A stretch of 64,000 bases of DNA from Xanthobacteraceae bacterium. Its GTDB lineage: Bacteria; Pseudomonadota; Alphaproteobacteria; Rhizobiales; Xanthobacteraceae. Every line of letters begins with the position of its first letter. Position 1 is the stretch's first letter. Positions 1 to 9,764 of this stretch are shown piece after piece. A program made the position numbers and the translations under genes. Where the stretch lies: contig JALHLQ010000009.1 of the NCBI GenBank assembly GCA_022844485.1, positions 62,001-126,000 on the forward strand, in the 5' to 3' direction. Below the pieces are notes generated by a model. The model ran no database searches. It was not told the DNA's origin and saw nothing but the letters and a program-made list of their open reading frames with translations.

Positions 1-100
1 CGGCGACGATCTCGATGTCGTGCCTGCCTGCCTCAACGGCGGCGCGCAGGATATTGCGGCCGATGCGGCCGAAGCCGTTGATGGCGACACGGACAGTCAT
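1..100 (-). CDS. gap: Glyceraldehyde-3-phosphate dehydrogenase, N-terminal fragment (runs off the window)
   Basis: Only the first 33 codons are present; the gene continues beyond position 1. They read [16 protein letters not shown]..., the classic GAPDH Rossmann start with the NAD-binding motif GFGRIG. The enzyme oxidises glyceraldehyde-3-phosphate in glycolysis or the reverse reaction in gluconeogenesis and the Calvin cycle. A strong Shine-Dalgarno (AGAGGAGA) lies just before the ATG. It follows tkt on the same strand after a 54-base gap, so the two are probably co-transcribed as a central carbon operon, an order common in Rhizobiales. Confidence 0.93.
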   Translation of the reverse strand, partial: MTVRVAINGFGRIGRNILRAAVEAGRHDIEIVA

Positions 101-154
101 TGGTTCTCTCCTCTTGGCGCGGCTTCTCGGAACCGCAGCGTGCTCCACGTATGA

Positions 155-2176
155 CTAGGAACTCACAGCCCGGCGCGGGCGCTCCTGTTTGAGCATCTCC
201 AGCGCCGCATCGGCGACCGCCTCCGGAGTAATGCCGAAATGGCGATAAAGGTCCTTATAGGGAGCACTTGCGCCGAAGCCTTCCATTCCAATGAAAGCCC
301 CGTCGGTTCCGATGATGGAGTCCCAGCCCTGGCGGACGGCCGCTTCCACCGCGATCTTCGCCGGCGCATCGCCTATCACGGCGCGGCGGACATCGGCGGG
401 CTGCGCGAAGAACAATTCGAAACAGGGAACCGATACGACACGCGCGGCGATCCCCTGGTCGCCAAGCAGCTTGCGCGCCTCTACCGCGATCGCGACCTCC
501 GATCCGGTTGCAAAGATCGAGACCTCGGTCGTGCCGTGACCGGAGGGCACCAGTTCGTAGGCGCCCCTCGCGCAGCGGTTCGTTTCCTCCTCGCCGTGGC
601 GGAGTTGAGGAAGATTCTGCCGGCTCAAGGCGATGATGCTTGGACCCCTCTTCTCCTCCAAAGCAAGCTGCCAGCACTCGACGGTTTCCACCAGGTCGCA
701 AGGACGGAACACGCGAAGGTTCGGCATGGCGCGGAGCGAGGCGAGATGCTCGACCGGCTGATGGGTCGGCCCATCCTCGCCCAAGCCGATGGAGTCATGC
801 GTCATCACGTGAACGACGCGTGTGCCCGTTAGTGCGGCGAGCCGGATTGCGGGGCGGCAATAATCGGAAAACACCAGGAACGTGCCTGAAAAGGGAACGA
901 TGCCGCCATGCAAAGCCATGCCGTTCATGGCGGCTGCCATCGCGTGCTCGCGCACGCCATAATGGAGGAAACGGCCGCCAAAATCGGCCGCGCTGATCGC
1001 CTTCATGTCTTTCGTGCGCGTGTTGTTCGAGCCTGTCAGGTCGGCGGAACCGCCGACCAATTCGGAGAGCGCGGGGACAAGCGCCTCGAGGACAATCTCG
1101 GATGCCTTGCGCGTGGCGACCTCCTGCTGCTTCGCCCGCGCGCTCGCCTTCACGGTGCGCACGGCCTCCAGGAGACGTTCCTTCGGGATGTCTCCGCGGC
1201 AGCGGCGGGAGAATTCAGCGGCCGATTCGGGCGGGAGCGCCGTCAGGCGATCGCTCCAGGATTTGCGGGCAGCCCGGGAGCGAAGCGCAGCGGCGCGCCA
1301 GAGCTTACGCACGTCGTCCGGGATCTCGAAGGGCTCGCTGGTCCAGCCAAGCTTCTGGCGCGCACCGGCGATTTCGCCGGCGCCGAGCGGGGCGCCATGG
1401 CTTTTTTCAGAGCCTGCCTTCGAAGGCGCGCCATAGCCGATGACCGTCCGGCACGCGATCAGGCTCGGCCGGTCGGATCGCTTTGCTCGCTCGATCGCAG
1501 CAGCGAGCGCCTCGGGATCGTGTCCATCGACGCGCGTGGCCGCCCAACCCGCCGCCTCGAAACGCTTGATCTGGTCGACCGAGTCGGTGAGCGACAAAGG
1601 CCCGTCGATCGAAATCCCATTGTCGTCGAAGAGCACGATCAGCTTTGCGAGCTGCAGGTGGCCCGCCAGCGCGACGGCTTCCTGGCTGATGCCCTCCATG
1701 AGGTCGCCATCGGAGGCGAGCACGTAGGTATGATGATCGACGATCTCGGAGCCAAACGTCGCCGCAAGGTGACGCTCCGCGATCGCCATGCCGACCGCGT
1801 TGGCGAAACCTTGCCCGAGCGGGCCGGTGGTCGTCTCCACGCCCGGGGTCACGAAGTTTTCGGGATGGCCGGGGGTCATCGAATTCAGCTGCCGGAAGTT
1901 TTTCAGCTGCTCTGTCGTCATCGCCTCGTAACCGAGGAGATGCAGCACGGCGTAGATCAGCATCGAACCGTGGCCGGCGGAGAGAACGAAGCGGTCGCGG
2001 TCGGGCCAGTGGGGATCGTTGGGGTCAAACTTCAGAAAACGCGCAAACAGGACGGTCGCAATGTCGGCTGCGCCCATCGGGAGGCCTGGATGACCGGATT
2101 TTGCCCGTTCGACGGCATCCATGGCGAGGGCTCGGATGGCGTTCGCCATGCGGTCATGATCGGCGCGGGAAACCAT
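155..2176 (-). CDS. tkt: Transketolase
   Basis: A 673-residue protein of full family length. Transketolase moves two-carbon ketol units between sugar phosphates in the pentose phosphate and Calvin pathways, using thiamine diphosphate and a divalent metal. Visible landmarks are the N-terminal SGHPGLPMG motif (about residues 27-35), SAGHGS (66-71), TGPLGQG (117-123) and the TPP-binding SDGDLMEG...N segment (155-186), followed by the central pyrimidine-binding and C-terminal domains ([14 protein letters not shown]). ATG start with GAGGATGA upstream. It is the first gene of a probable tkt-gap operon. The sequence does not show whether it serves a Calvin cycle; no cbb gene is visible. Confidence 0.97.
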   Translation of the reverse strand: MVSRADHDRMANAIRALAMDAVERAKSGHPGLPMGAADIATVLFARFLKFDPNDPHWPDRDRFVLSAGHGSMLIYAVLHLLGYEAMTTEQLKNFRQLNSMTPGHPENFVTPGVETTTGPLGQGFANAVGMAIAERHLAATFGSEIVDHHTYVLASDGDLMEGISQEAVALAGHLQLAKLIVLFDDNGISIDGPLSLTDSVDQIKRFEAAGWAATRVDGHDPEALAAAIERAKRSDRPSLIACRTVIGYGAPSKAGSEKSHGAPLGAGEIAGARQKLGWTSEPFEIPDDVRKLWRAAALRSRAARKSWSDRLTALPPESAAEFSRRCRGDIPKERLLEAVRTVKASARAKQQEVATRKASEIVLEALVPALSELVGGSADLTGSNNTRTKDMKAISAADFGGRFLHYGVREHAMAAAMNGMALHGGIVPFSGTFLVFSDYCRPAIRLAALTGTRVVHVMTHDSIGLGEDGPTHQPVEHLASLRAMPNLRVFRPCDLVETVECWQLALEEKRGPSIIALSRQNLPQLRHGEEETNRCARGAYELVPSGHGTTEVSIFATGSEVAIAVEARKLLGDQGIAARVVSVPCFELFFAQPADVRRAVIGDAPAKIAVEAAVRQGWDSIIGTDGAFIGMEGFGASAPYKDLYRHFGITPEAVADAALEMLKQERPRRAVSS

Positions 2177-2484
2177 TATTCATCCTCATGCGGAGAGCCG
2201 CACGGCCGGCATCATCTGCCGGTGCCAGGGCGTGCCGGCGCGCCGAAACCCGCGCCATTGCAATGAATTTGACGGGCCCGCCGTCCGGGCGCGGACTGAT
2301 AGCACGGGGCCTCCTCCAGTCAAAGGCTGTGGGCGTCGTTTTCCGCAGGCGTGGAGAACAGCCGCATTTGGTGGGGAGACGTTGACGCGAATCTGGAACC
2401 GGCCTTAAGGTCTTTGCTCCAAGTTCCTGCCAAAACGGCGGTTTTGCTCGGTGGGAACAGAAGCCTCGGGCGACGGAAGCGGGA
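2177..2484. other. Divergent intergenic region between tkt and the DUF4164 gene
   Basis: This 308-base stretch separates two divergently transcribed genes and must hold the promoters of both. It contains one GANTC site (GAATC near 2393) and a TTGACG hexamer near 2269, but no convincing paired -35/-10 boxes, no long inverted repeat and no short coding sequence with a good ribosome-binding site. Confidence 0.4.
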
Positions 2485-2787
2485 ATGAGCGACTTGGACC
2501 GAGTCCGGGACGATGGAAACGCAGTCGACGCCGCGGTCCGCAGGCTCGTCCACGCGCTGGATGCTCTCGAGGCGGCCGTCGAGCGGCGGCGCGAAGCCGA
2601 TCGCGGCAAAGAGGATTTGGCCGCGCAGTTGCAGGCGTTTGGGACGGATCGCTCGCGTCTCGCCGCTGAACTCGACATGGCGGCGGCGCAGACTAAACAG
2701 GTCGAAACCACGAATCGCGAGATCGCCCGACGGCTCGACATCGCCATGAGCTCGATCCGTTCCGTGATCGAAGCGCACGATCGCTAG
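2485..2787 (+). CDS. DUF4164-type small coiled-coil protein
   Basis: A 100-residue protein that is almost entirely alpha-helical heptads rich in Ala, Arg, Asp and Glu. It resembles the DUF4164 proteins that sit directly before zapA in Rhizobiales. It has no signal peptide or membrane segment, so it is probably cytoplasmic. Only 15 bases separate it from zapA, which suggests one transcript. Inference: a helper of the FtsZ-ring accessory ZapA, or another coiled-coil scaffold; no direct function is known to me. ATG start. Confidence 0.7.
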   Translation: MSDLDRVRDDGNAVDAAVRRLVHALDALEAAVERRREADRGKEDLAAQLQAFGTDRSRLAAELDMAAAQTKQVETTNREIARRLDIAMSSIRSVIEAHDR

Positions 2788-2802
2788 AGGGCGCGCCGCC
2801 GC

Positions 2803-3186
2803 ATGTCGCACGTCAACTTCACCATCAATGGCCGGCAGTACCGGATGGCCTGCGAGGACGGGCAGGAGGCGCACCTGCTCAAGCTCGCCAAAGACCTTGA
2901 TGGCCGCATCGGGCAATTGCGCTCACGATTTGGCGAAATCGGCGATATGCGCCTGATTGTGATGGCGGCACTAACCATCTCGGATGAGCTCGCAGAAGTT
3001 CAACATGAGGTGCAGCTCGCTCAAAACGAGCTTGGTTCCTTGCGCGATGCAGGCGAAAACGCTGCCGAGCATCAGAAAGCCACCCAGACGGCCATCAGCC
3101 ATGCACTGCTTGCGGCCGCCGAGCGCATCGAGAAGGCGACCAAGAGCCTCAACCAAAGTCTCGTCAACGGGATCGTCATCGGTTGA
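2803..3186 (+). CDS. zapA: Cell division protein ZapA
   Basis: A 127-residue protein beginning with the ZapA globular domain (VNFTINGRQYRMACEDGQEAHLLKLAKDL) followed by a long C-terminal coiled coil, the usual ZapA layout. ZapA binds FtsZ and promotes bundling of protofilaments at the division site. It sits between the DUF4164 gene and 6S RNA/FCL, an arrangement conserved in proteobacteria, which strengthens the call. The C-terminal coiled coil (about residues 70-120) is longer than in E. coli ZapA, as is common in alphaproteobacteria. Confidence 0.93.
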   Translation: MSHVNFTINGRQYRMACEDGQEAHLLKLAKDLDGRIGQLRSRFGEIGDMRLIVMAALTISDELAEVQHEVQLAQNELGSLRDAGENAAEHQKATQTAISHALLAAAERIEKATKSLNQSLVNGIVIG

Positions 3187-3249
3187 TGCGGGCGGCTGGG
3201 GTGGCGCGTCGCCTCCTGGCGCACTAGATTATCTGGGCGAGGCTGCGTG

Positions 3250-3400
3250 GCGCGTCGGAGTCACATATCCCCGGGGCCTTATCGATCCTAACGGGAGCTG
3301 TCCCTGTCCGAGCTCGTGGGTTCGGACACATGGCGCCCACCTACTTCGTAGGTTTCCCGGGATCGATGCTCTGACGGCCGTTGCGGCTTCGCACTGACCT
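3250..3400 (+). ncRNA. ssrS: 6S RNA (SsrS)
   Basis: The 226-base gap between zapA and the cyclo-ligase gene is the classic location of 6S RNA. The sequence can form the expected long closing helix: GGGGCCTTATCGATCC (3273-3288) pairs, with an asymmetric bulge, with GGGATCGATGCTCTGACGGCC (3359-3379). Inside are GGGAGCTG (3293-3300) paired with TGGCGCCCACC-type sequence, and a CCTAC-TTC-GTAGG hairpin (3340-3352) resembling the alphaproteobacterial 6S apical region. 6S RNA mimics an open promoter and sequesters housekeeping RNA polymerase in stationary phase. The ends are approximate. A covariance-model search (Rfam 6S) would settle it. Confidence 0.75.
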
Positions 3401-3412
3401 TCGGTTCCCCGT

Positions 3413-3994
3413 ATGCTGATGCCCAGAAAGGCCGAGCTCCGCCGGGAGGCCATCGCGCGGCGGGATGCGCTTTCACCGGACGACCGCGCGCGGGGGGCGG
3501 AGACGATCGCAGCCCGGCCGTTTCCTCTCCCCGTGCTCCCTGGAGCCGTGGTCAGCGGCTTCTCCCCGATGAAGACCGAGATCAATCCGGTACCGTTGAT
3601 GCGCGCGCTGGCCCGATGCGGCGCGCGGCTCGCGCTGCCTGTGGTCGCAGGAAAAGGACGGCCACTCACGATGCGATCGTGGAATTTCGGCGAGCCTCTA
3701 ACGGCAGGCGTCTGGGGCATACGGGAGCCTACGGCGGAGGCCCCGGAGGTTGAGCCGGACATCCTGCTCGTGCCGCTTCTGGCCTTTGACCGCGCCGGGC
3801 AGCGGATCGGCTATGGCGCCGGGTACTACGACCGGACCCTGAACACGCTGCGCGCACGCAAGCCGGTCACAGCTGTCGGACTGGCGTTCGCGGCTCAGGA
3901 AATCCCTGCCGTCCCCGCCACCGAGCGCGACGCGCGGCTCGACTTCGTGCTAACCGAGCGCGAGGCCATCGACTGCCGCGGAGCGTCTTGCTGA
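3413..3994 (+). CDS. 5-formyltetrahydrofolate cyclo-ligase
   Basis: A 193-residue member of the FCL/MTHFS family, which converts 5-formyl-THF to 5,10-methenyl-THF with ATP. It has the expected N-terminal KAELRREAIARRDAL helix, the substrate loop (MKTEINP) and the diagnostic C-terminal motif GYGAGYYDRTL. Translation could begin at 3413 (MLMPRK) or at the second ATG, 3419. The gene lies just after 6S RNA, as in many proteobacteria where 6S and FCL come from one transcript. Its TGA overlaps the ATG of the next gene (TGATG at 3992-3996), implying translational coupling. Confidence 0.92.
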   Translation: MLMPRKAELRREAIARRDALSPDDRARGAETIAARPFPLPVLPGAVVSGFSPMKTEINPVPLMRALARCGARLALPVVAGKGRPLTMRSWNFGEPLTAGVWGIREPTAEAPEVEPDILLVPLLAFDRAGQRIGYGAGYYDRTLNTLRARKPVTAVGLAFAAQEIPAVPATERDARLDFVLTEREAIDCRGASC

Positions 3995-4815
3995 TGCGTT
4001 TTCTGTTCGTTGGGGATGTGGTCGGGCGCGCCGGGCGAGCCGTCGTCCAGAGCCGCCTGCCGGGCCTGATCGCCGACTGGAAGCTCGATTGCGTCATTCT
4101 CAACGGCGAGAATGCCGCCGGCGGCTTCGGCATCACCGAGCAGATCTACCAGGAATTTCTGGATCTCGGCGTCGATGCCGTCACACTTGGAAACCATGCC
4201 TGGGACCAACGCGAAGCTCTCGTGTTCATCGAGCGCGCGCCGAAGCTGATACGGCCGATCAACTTTCCGGAGGGCACGCCCGGGCGCGGCGCGGCGCTCG
4301 TCGCGGCGAAGAACGGCGGGCGCGTGCTAGTCCTGAACGCCATGGGCCGCGTTTTCATGGATCCCATGGATGACCCCTTCGCGGCGATCGAACGAGAGAT
4401 CTCGGCATGCCCGCTGCGTTTGGGCGCGGATGCCATCATCATCGACATGCACGGAGAGGCGACCAGCGAAAAGCAGGCGCTCGCGCACCTGGTCGACGGA
4501 CGGGTCAGTGCCGTGATCGGCACGCACACGCATGCGCCAACAGCCGATTATCGCGTGCTCGGGAATGGAACCGCTTTCGTGTCCGACGTCGGCATGACGG
4601 GTGACTACGATTCGATCATAGGCATGGAAAAGGCTGAGCCGATCATGCGCTTCGTGCGGAAGATTCCCTCCTCGCGCTTCGAACCGGCGGGGGGGCCGGC
4701 GACATTCTGCGGGCTTGCTTTTGAGACCGACGATGCGTCAGGGCTTGTGCGGCGCGTAGCGTCGGTGCGGCTCGGCGGGCCGTTGGAGCAGGCGCGGCCG
4801 GCGTTCTGGGAATAG
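3994..4815 (+). CDS. YmdB-family metallophosphoesterase
   Basis: A 273-residue protein of the TIGR00282/YmdB family. These are calcineurin-like phosphoesterases, and Bacillus YmdB hydrolyses 2',3'-cyclic nucleotides. The metal ligands are visible: MRFLFVGDVVG (Asp8), NGENAAGG (Asn and Glu), LGNHAWD and the C-terminal HTHAPTADYR. The ATG at 3994 is preferred over an in-frame TTG at 3988, because it overlaps the cyclo-ligase stop and starts the conserved MRFLFVGD. The stop overlaps the GTG of the next gene. Its physiological substrate here is unknown. Confidence 0.9.
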   Translation: MRFLFVGDVVGRAGRAVVQSRLPGLIADWKLDCVILNGENAAGGFGITEQIYQEFLDLGVDAVTLGNHAWDQREALVFIERAPKLIRPINFPEGTPGRGAALVAAKNGGRVLVLNAMGRVFMDPMDDPFAAIEREISACPLRLGADAIIIDMHGEATSEKQALAHLVDGRVSAVIGTHTHAPTADYRVLGNGTAFVSDVGMTGDYDSIIGMEKAEPIMRFVRKIPSSRFEPAGGPATFCGLAFETDDASGLVRRVASVRLGGPLEQARPAFWE

Positions 4816-5465
4816 TGGGTAGGTTCAAATTGGACGCAGTCAGCAGGCCCGATGCGGCTCTCGAGATGCGGGCGAGCGACTTGTTGGCGCGCCTCGTCGG
4901 GGAAGCAACCGGCGAGACCATTCCGCTGCGCGTCATTGCCGATGCCTTTGCCGAGCGGACCTATGGTCTGTTGCTGATCATTTTGGGCCTGATCAGCGCG
5001 TTGCCGGTTCCAGGATCGGGAACGGTCGCCGGCGGACCACTGCTGCTCGTTGCCGGTCAACTTGCGATTGGATTGCACCGGCCCTGGTTGCCGCGGTGGC
5101 TCCTGAACAAGGAGATCGATCGCCGGGCGTTCGCGCGCGCGATCGAAAAGGCCATGCCGACGCTCAAGAAGGTCGAAGCGATTTGCCGGCCGCGCCTCGT
5201 CGGCCTGTTTGCATTTCGTATCGAGCGCCTGCTCGGCCTCTTCATGTGCCTGCTCGCGCTTTCAGTGCTCATCCCGTTGCCCGGGAGCAATCTTCTGCCC
5301 GCTCTCTCGGTGGTGCTCATGTCCATTGCTCTCATCGAGGAGGACGGCTTTGTGCTTGTGGCCGGCATTGCGCTTGGTCTTGTCGGGATTGCGGTCACGG
5401 GCCTGATAGGCGGCGCCGTGATCGGCGCGGCCTGGATCGCCGCAGCGCGCATGATCGGGTTCTGA
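4815..5465 (+). CDS. ExoD-family membrane protein (exopolysaccharide synthesis-related)
   Basis: A 216-residue inner membrane protein matching the ExoD family first described in Sinorhizobium. An N-terminal cytoplasmic part (DLLARLVGEATGETIPLRVIADAFAERTYGLLLI) is followed by hydrophobic segments around residues 49-80, 135-185 and 190-215, with the family PVPGSGT and PLPGSN turns. In rhizobia exoD mutants have altered exopolysaccharide and alkaline sensitivity, but the molecular activity is not known. The GTG start overlaps the previous stop (TAGTG at 4813-4817), so it is probably the last gene of the zapA-FCL transcript. Confidence 0.85.
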   Translation: MGRFKLDAVSRPDAALEMRASDLLARLVGEATGETIPLRVIADAFAERTYGLLLIILGLISALPVPGSGTVAGGPLLLVAGQLAIGLHRPWLPRWLLNKEIDRRAFARAIEKAMPTLKKVEAICRPRLVGLFAFRIERLLGLFMCLLALSVLIPLPGSNLLPALSVVLMSIALIEEDGFVLVAGIALGLVGIAVTGLIGGAVIGAAWIAAARMIGF

Positions 5466-5622
5466 TCTATTTTGGCGATCTCGGTCCGGCCGCGCCAAAA
5501 ACCGGCATCCACATTTTCGGTTCCACGTGCTGGATTTCGTACCGAAGCCGTCCTATAGGCTCCATTTCCATCACTGATTAAGGGGGCTTCGTCACGCCGT
5601 TGCGGCGAAGGGGCTGCATTCC

Positions 5623-6384
5623 ATGGCCGGGCATTCACAGTTCAAGAACATCATGCATCGCAAGGGCCGCCAGGACGCGGTCCGCTCGAAGCTGTTCGGC
5701 AAGCTCGCGCGCGAGATTACGGTCGCGGCCAAGCTCGGCCTGCCCGATCCTTCGATGAACCCGAGGCTGCGCGCCGCCATGCTCGCGGCGCGCGCGGAGA
5801 ACATGCCGAAGGACAATATCGAGCGCGCGATCAAGAAGGCGATGGGCAACGAGGCGGAGACCTATGAGGAGATCCGCTATGAGGGCTATGGGCCCGGAGG
5901 CGTCGCCATCATCGTCGAGGCGCTGACCGACAATCGCAACCGCACGGCCTCCGACGTGCGCTCCTATTTCGCCAAGAACGGAGGCAATCTCGCGGAGACC
6001 GGGGCGGTGTCGTTCATGTTCGATCGGGTCGGCGCGATCGAATTCGACGCGAAGGCTGCAAGCGCCGACGCCATGCTCGATGCAGCGATCGAGGCGGGCG
6101 CGGAGGATGTCGCCTCCGGGGCGGATGGCCACATCATCAACACGACGCCGGAGTCTTTGCGCGAAGTCGCGAAAGCGCTGGAGACAAAATTCGGCGAGCC
6201 GCGAAAAGCCGCGCTCGTGTGGAAGCCGCAGAGCACGGTTGCGATCGACGACGCGCAGGGCGAGAAGCTCTTCCGCCTGATGGAGAGCCTCGAAGAGCAC
6301 GATGACGTGCAGAACGTCTACGCCAATTTCGAGATGTCGGACGCGCTGATGTCAAAAATGAGCGCGGGGCATCAAGCCGGTTGA
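5623..6384 (+). CDS. yebC: YebC/PmpR-family protein
   Basis: A 253-residue YebC-family protein beginning with the invariant [19 protein letters not shown] and containing the family motif [21 protein letters not shown]. YebC proteins are DNA-binding regulators in some species and, more recently, ribosome-associated factors that relieve polyproline stalling. In alphaproteobacteria yebC normally lies immediately before ruvC. Here a divergent c-di-GMP gene of about 1.8 kb intervenes. ATG start; a 157-base gap after exoD leaves room for its own promoter. Confidence 0.95.
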   Translation: MAGHSQFKNIMHRKGRQDAVRSKLFGKLAREITVAAKLGLPDPSMNPRLRAAMLAARAENMPKDNIERAIKKAMGNEAETYEEIRYEGYGPGGVAIIVEALTDNRNRTASDVRSYFAKNGGNLAETGAVSFMFDRVGAIEFDAKAASADAMLDAAIEAGAEDVASGADGHIINTTPESLREVAKALETKFGEPRKAALVWKPQSTVAIDDAQGEKLFRLMESLEEHDDVQNVYANFEMSDALMSKMSAGHQAG

Positions 6385-6416
6385 GGAGGCCGCACTGTTC
6401 GCGCGAAGCGGCGGCC

Positions 6417-8231
6417 CTACTCGCCGAATTGCCGAACGGAGATACCGGAAGCCGAGTTCTTGGCTTCGAGCTTCACTTGCGCCAACACGGCGTGGATTTT
6501 CTCGAGGTTGCTGGCCACGGTTCCGGCGGGCAGTTCGAGAACCGCACTGCTGCAGCGGAGAAGTCGGTAGCGCCTCGTCCATCCTTCGCGATCCTGGCAG
6601 ACGATGTAGCCGGCCCTTCTGTCTTCGGGTTCATAGAGCAGATGCGCTTCACGTTGGAATTCAGCCATTAGCGCGGCAATGGACGATGTGAGATCGTCCT
6701 TATCGAGCCCGGTCATGCCGGCGAAGAAGTCATCTCCCCCGACGTGGCCCAGAAAGACGCTTGGTCCGCCAAGATGCCGCCGCATCAAGGTGGCGAACAG
6801 AACAATGACGCGATCGCCGCGGGAGAAACCATAGCGATCGTTGAACGGCTTGAAGTCGTTGAAATCGAAATAGCAGAAGTGACGGTCCTGCTCGCCGCTG
6901 AGGCAATGCGTTGCGACGTAATCGGTAATCGGCAGATTGCCGGGCAGTTCGGTGAGAGGGTTTTGGTCTTGCGCTTGTTGAACCTGTTTCTCCTGAATCA
7001 GCGCAAGCAGTGCGGGGGCTGAGAGCACTCCGATATATTTCATGTTCTGGGTCACGATCACGCCATCGGTGGCGTTGGAATGCGCGAAGACGTCGAGAAT
7101 GGATTCGGAATCCGAATCGACGTCCACGATAGGGCAGGCGCGTACAAAGGATCTCAGACTCTGCCGAAAAGAAGGGTTCTTCAGGAGGTCGCGGCCGTAG
7201 GGCATATAGATATATGGTTTGAGATCGCGCTCGTGAACGATGCCCTCAGGCTCCCCTGCGGCGTCGACGACGGGAAAAAAACTCTGTTCCGGCTCTGTGC
7301 GGAAAAGCTCGAAAACGTCGTTCAACTCGGTCCCGTTCACGACCGGTGTGATCGGGGCCATCTGATTTCGAACCAAAAGCTCGTCAGAGCTCCTGTCGCG
7401 CCGCATTTTGGCTCGCGTGGTGACCACGAGAGGATAGGCCGGCAGGAGTTCGCCGATGTCGCGCGTCGGTCGGGCAACGAAATAGCCCTGCACGAGATCG
7501 CAGCCCGCTTCCCGGCAGGCCGTGTACTCCGCTTCCGTTTCGACGCGTTCGGCGATTACACGAATTCCAAGCACGTGGGCGAGCTTGGTGAAATTGGTGA
7601 CCAGCAGCCGCTTGCGCTGGTTATCGGCGATGCCGCGGATGAAATGTCCATCGATCTTGATGTAGTCGAGGCCATAGTCGCACAAGGTCTTTAGTTCCGA
7701 GATGCCAAGACCAAAATCGTCGATGGCAAGGCGGATGCCATGCCGTCGGATCGATTCCAGCACGGCGCCGAAATCCGAAACCGTTCCGTAATCATGCTGC
7801 TCGGACAATTCGAAGCAGATCGCGGAGGGCGAAATACCGTGCTGCTTCAAAGCTGCAAGGCCGGACGACAGCACTGTTTCCCCGGAGGACAACGTGCGGC
7901 CGTCCAGATTGATGAACAGTTTTTTCGCTTCGATAGCCGGCAAACTTGCGAACTTGGCTATCGCACGCGCATGCAGCATGCATTCGAGCGCGACGATCGA
8001 GTTGGATTGTGCAGCGGTGTCCAGAACATCGCCGGGCGACGGAAGATGCAGTTGCTCGTGGCCGCGCATCAGCGCTTCGTAACCGTAAACGTAGCCAGTA
8101 TTGATCTCAACGATCGGCTGCAATGCGTAATCGATCGCGAGCCGCGTGAGAGCGACAATGTGGTCACGCGCCGTGCTCGGCAAAGCAAGGGCGTGCGGGC
8201 TCAGCGCTCGAATTTTCTTGGTAGCAGTCAC
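6417..8231 (-). CDS. EAL-CBS-GGDEF cyclic-di-GMP protein
   Basis: A 604-residue cytoplasmic protein with three parts: an N-terminal EAL domain (residues ~30-270), two CBS-like segments (~285-425) and a C-terminal GGDEF domain (~430-600). The EAL catalytic signature looks intact: EALMRG (52-57), FELSEQ, IDDFGLG, YIKIDG, AERVET and QGYFVARP. The GGDEF site reads GGDDF (498-502), so one acidic residue of the motif is changed and cyclase activity is uncertain. CBS pairs often bind adenine nucleotides, so the protein may link energy state to c-di-GMP breakdown (inference). It starts with GTG after AAGGA, and is convergent with yebC and divergent from ruvC. Confidence 0.88.
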   Translation of the reverse strand: MTATKKIRALSPHALALPSTARDHIVALTRLAIDYALQPIVEINTGYVYGYEALMRGHEQLHLPSPGDVLDTAAQSNSIVALECMLHARAIAKFASLPAIEAKKLFINLDGRTLSSGETVLSSGLAALKQHGISPSAICFELSEQHDYGTVSDFGAVLESIRRHGIRLAIDDFGLGISELKTLCDYGLDYIKIDGHFIRGIADNQRKRLLVTNFTKLAHVLGIRVIAERVETEAEYTACREAGCDLVQGYFVARPTRDIGELLPAYPLVVTTRAKMRRDRSSDELLVRNQMAPITPVVNGTELNDVFELFRTEPEQSFFPVVDAAGEPEGIVHERDLKPYIYMPYGRDLLKNPSFRQSLRSFVRACPIVDVDSDSESILDVFAHSNATDGVIVTQNMKYIGVLSAPALLALIQEKQVQQAQDQNPLTELPGNLPITDYVATHCLSGEQDRHFCYFDFNDFKPFNDRYGFSRGDRVIVLFATLMRRHLGGPSVFLGHVGGDDFFAGMTGLDKDDLTSSIAALMAEFQREAHLLYEPEDRRAGYIVCQDREGWTRRYRLLRCSSAVLELPAGTVASNLEKIHAVLAQVKLEAKNSASGISVRQFGE

Positions 8232-8560
8232 GGTATTCCTTCGGGAAAAATGCCGAGCGCGAACTTAGGGTGAAGTGCTTAGCGGCGGGTATTTGCAATG
8301 TGACAGTTTTTTGAACCTGCCAAAGAGGTTTACAGGCTCTTACCGTCCTGGGAGGCATTGCGGCGCCGGTCGAGAAGAACGCAGCGGAGGGTGATCTGCA
8401 TGGCGCTGCGACAAGCCCGGGCTGCCTTAGCCCGCCGCCGGCTAACCGCATTCGCAGAAGGGCTCTTAAAAACAACGATCCCCAGCCCCGGGACGCGCAT
8501 GCCGAAGTATAATCGCTGACGGGCGAATCATGCTCCAATCGTCTTTCTCGCACGGCGCTC
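8232..8560. other. Divergent intergenic region before ruvC
   Basis: The 329 bases between the GTG of the EAL-CBS-GGDEF gene and the ATG of ruvC hold promoters for both. Around 8427-8443 a GGGCTGCCTTAGCCCG element can form a short GGGCT/AGCCC hairpin. No SOS box (CTG-N10-CAG or the alphaproteobacterial GTTC-N7-GTTC) was recognised, and no convincing small coding sequence is present. Confidence 0.35.
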
Positions 8561-9064
8561 ATGCACAATGCGGTCCGCATCCTGGGAGTGGATCCCGGCC
8601 TTCGCCGCACCGGGTGGGGCGTGATCGAAAGCGCCGGCAATCGGCTTGTTTTCATCGCCTGCGGGTCGATCGAGACGAACGAGCGCGCGGCTTTGGCCGA
8701 ACGGCTCGTATGCATCCACGAGGGGCTCGCGCAAGTGATCGGCGAGTTACGGCCGGACGAAGCGGCGGTCGAGGCGACATTCGTGAACAAGGACGCCACG
8801 GCCACGCTGAAGCTCGGGCAAGCGCGCGGCATCGCGCTGCTTGTGCCGGCGAAGGCAGGCCTGAGCGTTGCCGAATACGCGCCGAATTTGGTGAAGAAGA
8901 CGATCGTCGGCGCGGGACACGCAGAAAAGGCACAAATCCGTATGATGATCGGCGTGCTATTGCCGAAGGCCTGTCCGCAGAGCCACGATGCGGCGGACGC
9001 GCTCGCGATCGCGGTGACCCACGCCCATCATCGGACGAGCGCGGCCCTGAGGGTGGCGACATGA
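8561..9064 (+). CDS. ruvC: Holliday junction resolvase RuvC
   Basis: A 167-residue RuvC endonuclease, of usual length. It cleaves four-way junctions made by RecA and migrated by RuvAB. The RNase H-like acidic catalytic residues are visible: Asp11 in [14 protein letters not shown], Glu71 in [10 protein letters not shown], and Asp143 and Asp146 in SHDAADA. It is first in the ruvC-ruvA-ruvB order. The gap to ruvA (9065-9146) is short, so co-transcription is likely. Confidence 0.97.
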   Translation: MHNAVRILGVDPGLRRTGWGVIESAGNRLVFIACGSIETNERAALAERLVCIHEGLAQVIGELRPDEAAVEATFVNKDATATLKLGQARGIALLVPAKAGLSVAEYAPNLVKKTIVGAGHAEKAQIRMMIGVLLPKACPQSHDAADALAIAVTHAHHRTSAALRVAT

Positions 9065-9146
9065 GTGGCTCCCGGGGAGATTCCGTCATTGCGGGAGGGT
9101 GCATGGTCCCGTCACGCGATGAGGCCGTATCCGTGCGAGGGCCACG

Positions 9147-9764
9147 ATGATCGGCAAGCTCAAGGGCACGCTCGATTCCTACGGGGAAGATTTCGTCATC
9201 GTCGATGTACAGGGGGTCGGCTATCTCGTGCATTGCTCCGCGCGCACGCTCCAGGCATTGCCGACGCAGGGCGAGGCGGTGACGCTGGCGATCGAGACGC
9301 ATGTGCGCGAGGACCAGATCCGGCTGTTCGGTTTTCTGAGCGACGTGGAGCGCGAGTGGTTTCGCCTGCTGCAGACCGTGCAGGGCGTCGGCACGAAAGT
9401 GGCGCTGGCCATCCTGTCGACGCTGAAGCCCGCCGATCTCGCCTCCGCCATCGCGACGCGCGACAAGGCGATGGTGGCGCGGGCGCCGGGCGTCGGGCCG
9501 AAGGTTGCCGAGCGCATCGTCACCGAATTGAAGGACAAGGCGCCGGCCTATGCCGCCGTCGATCCGGCGGTAATCCGCCTGTCCGGCGCGCTCGAGGAGC
9601 GGCGGGCGCCGCAGCCGGTCGCGGACGCGGTCTCGGCGCTCGTCAATCTCGGCTATGGTCAGCCGCAAGCGGCCGCCGCAATCGCCGCGGCGGCGCGCAG
9701 TGCCGGCGAGGGCGCAGAGGCGGCCGTGCTGATCCGGCTGGGGCTGAAGGAGTTGGGGCGGTGA
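9147..9764 (+). CDS. ruvA: Holliday junction branch migration protein RuvA
   Basis: A 205-residue RuvA with the N-terminal OB-fold ([26 protein letters not shown]), the central helix-hairpin-helix pair ([14 protein letters not shown] and [13 protein letters not shown]) that contacts junction DNA, and the flexible C-terminal domain that binds RuvB ([15 protein letters not shown]). Tetramers hold the Holliday junction open while RuvB pumps DNA. Located between ruvC and ruvB. ATG start. Confidence 0.97.
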   Translation: MIGKLKGTLDSYGEDFVIVDVQGVGYLVHCSARTLQALPTQGEAVTLAIETHVREDQIRLFGFLSDVEREWFRLLQTVQGVGTKVALAILSTLKPADLASAIATRDKAMVARAPGVGPKVAERIVTELKDKAPAYAAVDPAVIRLSGALEERRAPQPVADAVSALVNLGYGQPQAAAAIAAAARSAGEGAEAAVLIRLGLKELGR

